DNA of 64,000 nucleotides from Planctomycetota bacterium (GTDB taxonomy: Bacteria > Planctomycetota > UBA1135 > GCA-002748355): contig JACKHW010000011.1 of NCBI GenBank assembly GCA_020638795.1, forward strand, positions 74,292 to 138,291, in the 5' to 3' direction. The notes below the pieces were generated by a model. That model had not been told where the DNA came from. It searched no databases and saw only the letters and a program-made list of their open reading frames with translations. The translations under genes were made by a program, and so were the position numbers. Positions 63,344 through 64,000 of this stretch are shown piece after piece (position 1 is the first letter of the stretch; every line of letters begins with the position of its first letter).

Positions 63344-63460
63344 GAGTTCGGCAGAACGGGACCATCCGAGTTCGGTCATACGGGACTGGTAGAGATCGGC
63401 CAAGCGGGACCAACGCGAGGTCGGCAATGGAGGACCACCGCCGTTCGGCCGAACGGGACC
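63344..63460 (+). repeat. Five imperfect 20-bp direct repeats spaced every 24-25 bp
   Basis: Units start at 63344, 63368, 63392, 63417 and 63441. The consensus is GAGTTCGGCCAACGGGACC-like, with TCGG and GGGAC (GGAGGAC in unit four) most constant. The regular 24-bp period suits repeated transposase binding on the same DNA-helix face, as at IS21, Tn7 and Mu-type ends. Confidence 0.8.
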
Positions 63461-63483
63461 GGTTCGACGGCGGCATCGCGCAT

Positions 63484-63517
63484 CTTCTGCTGGACAAAAA
63501 AACCTATCCAGCAGAAG
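63484..63517. terminator. Perfect 11-bp hairpin ahead of the istA fragment
   Basis: CTTCTGCTGGA (63484-63494) and TCCAGCAGAAG (63507-63517) form a perfect stem around a 12-base loop that contains a run of seven A. It lies between the repeat array and the istA start, so it may block read-through into the element, or be part of the transposon end. Confidence 0.5.
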
Positions 63518-63523
63518 ACCGCG

Positions 63524-63838
63524 ATGACCGCCAGAAGGGGGCAGCACCGACTCGGCAAGAGCGCGCGTGAGTTGGGCCGACTACTGAAGATGGGCCGCAC
63601 GACCGAGTGGTTGTATCGCAAGGCACTTGACGCAGCAGAGCTCCTGGATGGCGACCCCGACGACCTGCCCGATGTCGCCGCCTTGAAAGCGGCACAGGAC
63701 GCGTACTTCCCGACGAAGACGCCAATGCAGCAAGCGTCAATAAGGAGCCGTGGCTCGTCTAAGTCGAACAGATGCTCGAACGCGGTGCCGGGCCGCGCGC
63801 GATCTACGACCGGCTGCGCCTCGAGCACAAGAACGAAG
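63524..63838 (+). pseudogene. istA: N-terminal fragment of an IS21-family transposase (istA)
   Basis: From ATG 63524 the frame reads an HTH-like SARELGRLLKMGRTTEWLYR, then KALDAAELLDGDPDDLPDVA and FPTKTPMQQAS, an IS21-type N-terminus. Around 63735 the frame shifts: the continuation (KEPWLV, stop, VEQMLERGAGPRAIYDRLRL, EHKNEG) is in another frame and contains a TAA. The gene then breaks at about 63838, before the catalytic domain. It is dead. Confidence 0.78.
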
Positions 63839-63839
63839 G

Positions 63840-64000
63840 GTCGCGTCGTCGTTCGCCACCGCCGCCGCGAGGCGCGACTTGACGAACTGGTAGTAGGCGG
63901 CGAAGTTCGCGACGCGATGCGTTTCGCGCTCGAAGCCTTCCGCGCACGGCTTGATGACGTGCATGCGCTCCGGCGCGCGGCCTTGCATGCCGGCGAGGAT
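63840..64000 (-). pseudogene. Partial second copy of the TM0106-type nuclease-helicase gene
   Basis: This segment matches 53922-54082 of the intact gene with about five mismatches in 160 bases. It encodes the stretch from about residue 134 to 198 of the nuclease domain (QGRAPERMHVIKP, FAAYYQFVKSRLAAAVANDD). Downstream on the minus strand it is cut off at 63840 by the istA fragment, so all helicase sequence is lost. The upstream (N-terminal) part continues beyond the window. The same strand as the intact copy makes this a direct duplication about 9.9 kb apart. Confidence 0.85.

Larger units (their letters stand above)
63314..63840 (+). mobile_element. Left-end remnant of an IS21-like element
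   Basis: The segment begins with a TGTCACA terminus typical of IS21-like ends (TG...CA). It contains five spaced direct repeats (63344-63460), as expected for transposase binding sites, and then the first part of an istA-like gene. It breaks off at about 63840, where a piece of the TM0106-type gene starts. The right end and istB are not in the window. The exact outer boundary is an inference from the TGT. Confidence 0.65.

Noticed and set aside
63344..63460. Possible CRISPR array
   Set aside because: The units are imperfect, about 20 bp with 4-5-bp gaps, so there is no room for spacers, and no cas gene is near. A transposon end fits better.
1..64000. tRNA, rRNA or riboswitch genes
   Set aside because: No cloverleaf with conserved TTCGANTC-type arms, rRNA segment or known riboswitch core was recognised by eye; a covariance-model scan would be needed to exclude small RNAs.

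Overview
The window is a GC-rich bacterial chromosome segment (G/C in most third codon positions, with long antisense shadow frames). The best inference is a member of the Planctomycetota. The evidence is the gene content: Ser/Thr kinases with C-terminal TPR or FG-GAP regions encoded divergently from ECF sigma factors (one of the PF07638/TIGR02999 type), Sel1 and TPR lipoproteins, and very large secreted ELWxxDGT, FG-GAP and collagen-like proteins. No rRNA or tRNA gene was seen, so the assignment rests on protein families only.

Layout. Positions 1-13100 carry signalling genes: two TPR-bearing membrane Ser/Thr kinases, an ECF sigma factor divergent from the first, TPR and Sel1 lipoproteins, two small membrane proteins and a TPR lipoprotein with a thioredoxin-like N-terminus. 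Positions 13291-16415 hold a two-gene McrBC-like unit (McrB-type AAA+ motor plus a partner with a degenerate nuclease motif). Positions 16489-18842 hold a class V aminotransferase and an Old Yellow Enzyme (OYE) family flavin oxidoreductase. Positions 18867-27870 are a five-gene minus-strand operon of secreted proteins (two ELWxxDGT proteins, two collagen-like proteins, one beta-rich protein), with stop/start overlaps at three of four junctions. Positions 28015-35227 hold a receptor-like kinase with FG-GAP repeats divergent from a second ECF sigma factor, then two secreted proteins. Positions 35559-40256 encode a 1565-residue lipoprotein of mosaic composition.

From about 40.7 kb to the end the window becomes an accessory, defence-like region: a Uma2 nuclease with an unknown overlapping partner, a FitAB/VapBC toxin-antitoxin pair, a secreted trypsin-like protease, a PLD-helicase-DUF3427 protein, a Fic protein, an AbiE system whose toxin is reduced to 34 codons, a TM0106-type RecB/Dna2-like nuclease-helicase, a tail-anchored UvrD-like helicase with an intact IS66 inserted in its last codons, and a translationally coupled pair of a CHAT (caspase-like) protease and a RecD-like helicase-nuclease. 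The end holds the left end of an IS21-like element with five 24-bp spaced repeats, fused to a second, partial copy of the TM0106 gene. Decayed fragments (OYE twice, a sigma factor, an AlbA_2-type regulator, AbiEii, IstA) lie between intact genes and indicate repeated rearrangement.

The most interesting candidate system is the CHAT protease plus RecD-like helicase-nuclease pair (58930-63305). Its helicase shares an unusual N-terminal H-x2-GW-x-GT-x-C-x2-P signature with the McrB-like motor 45 kb away.
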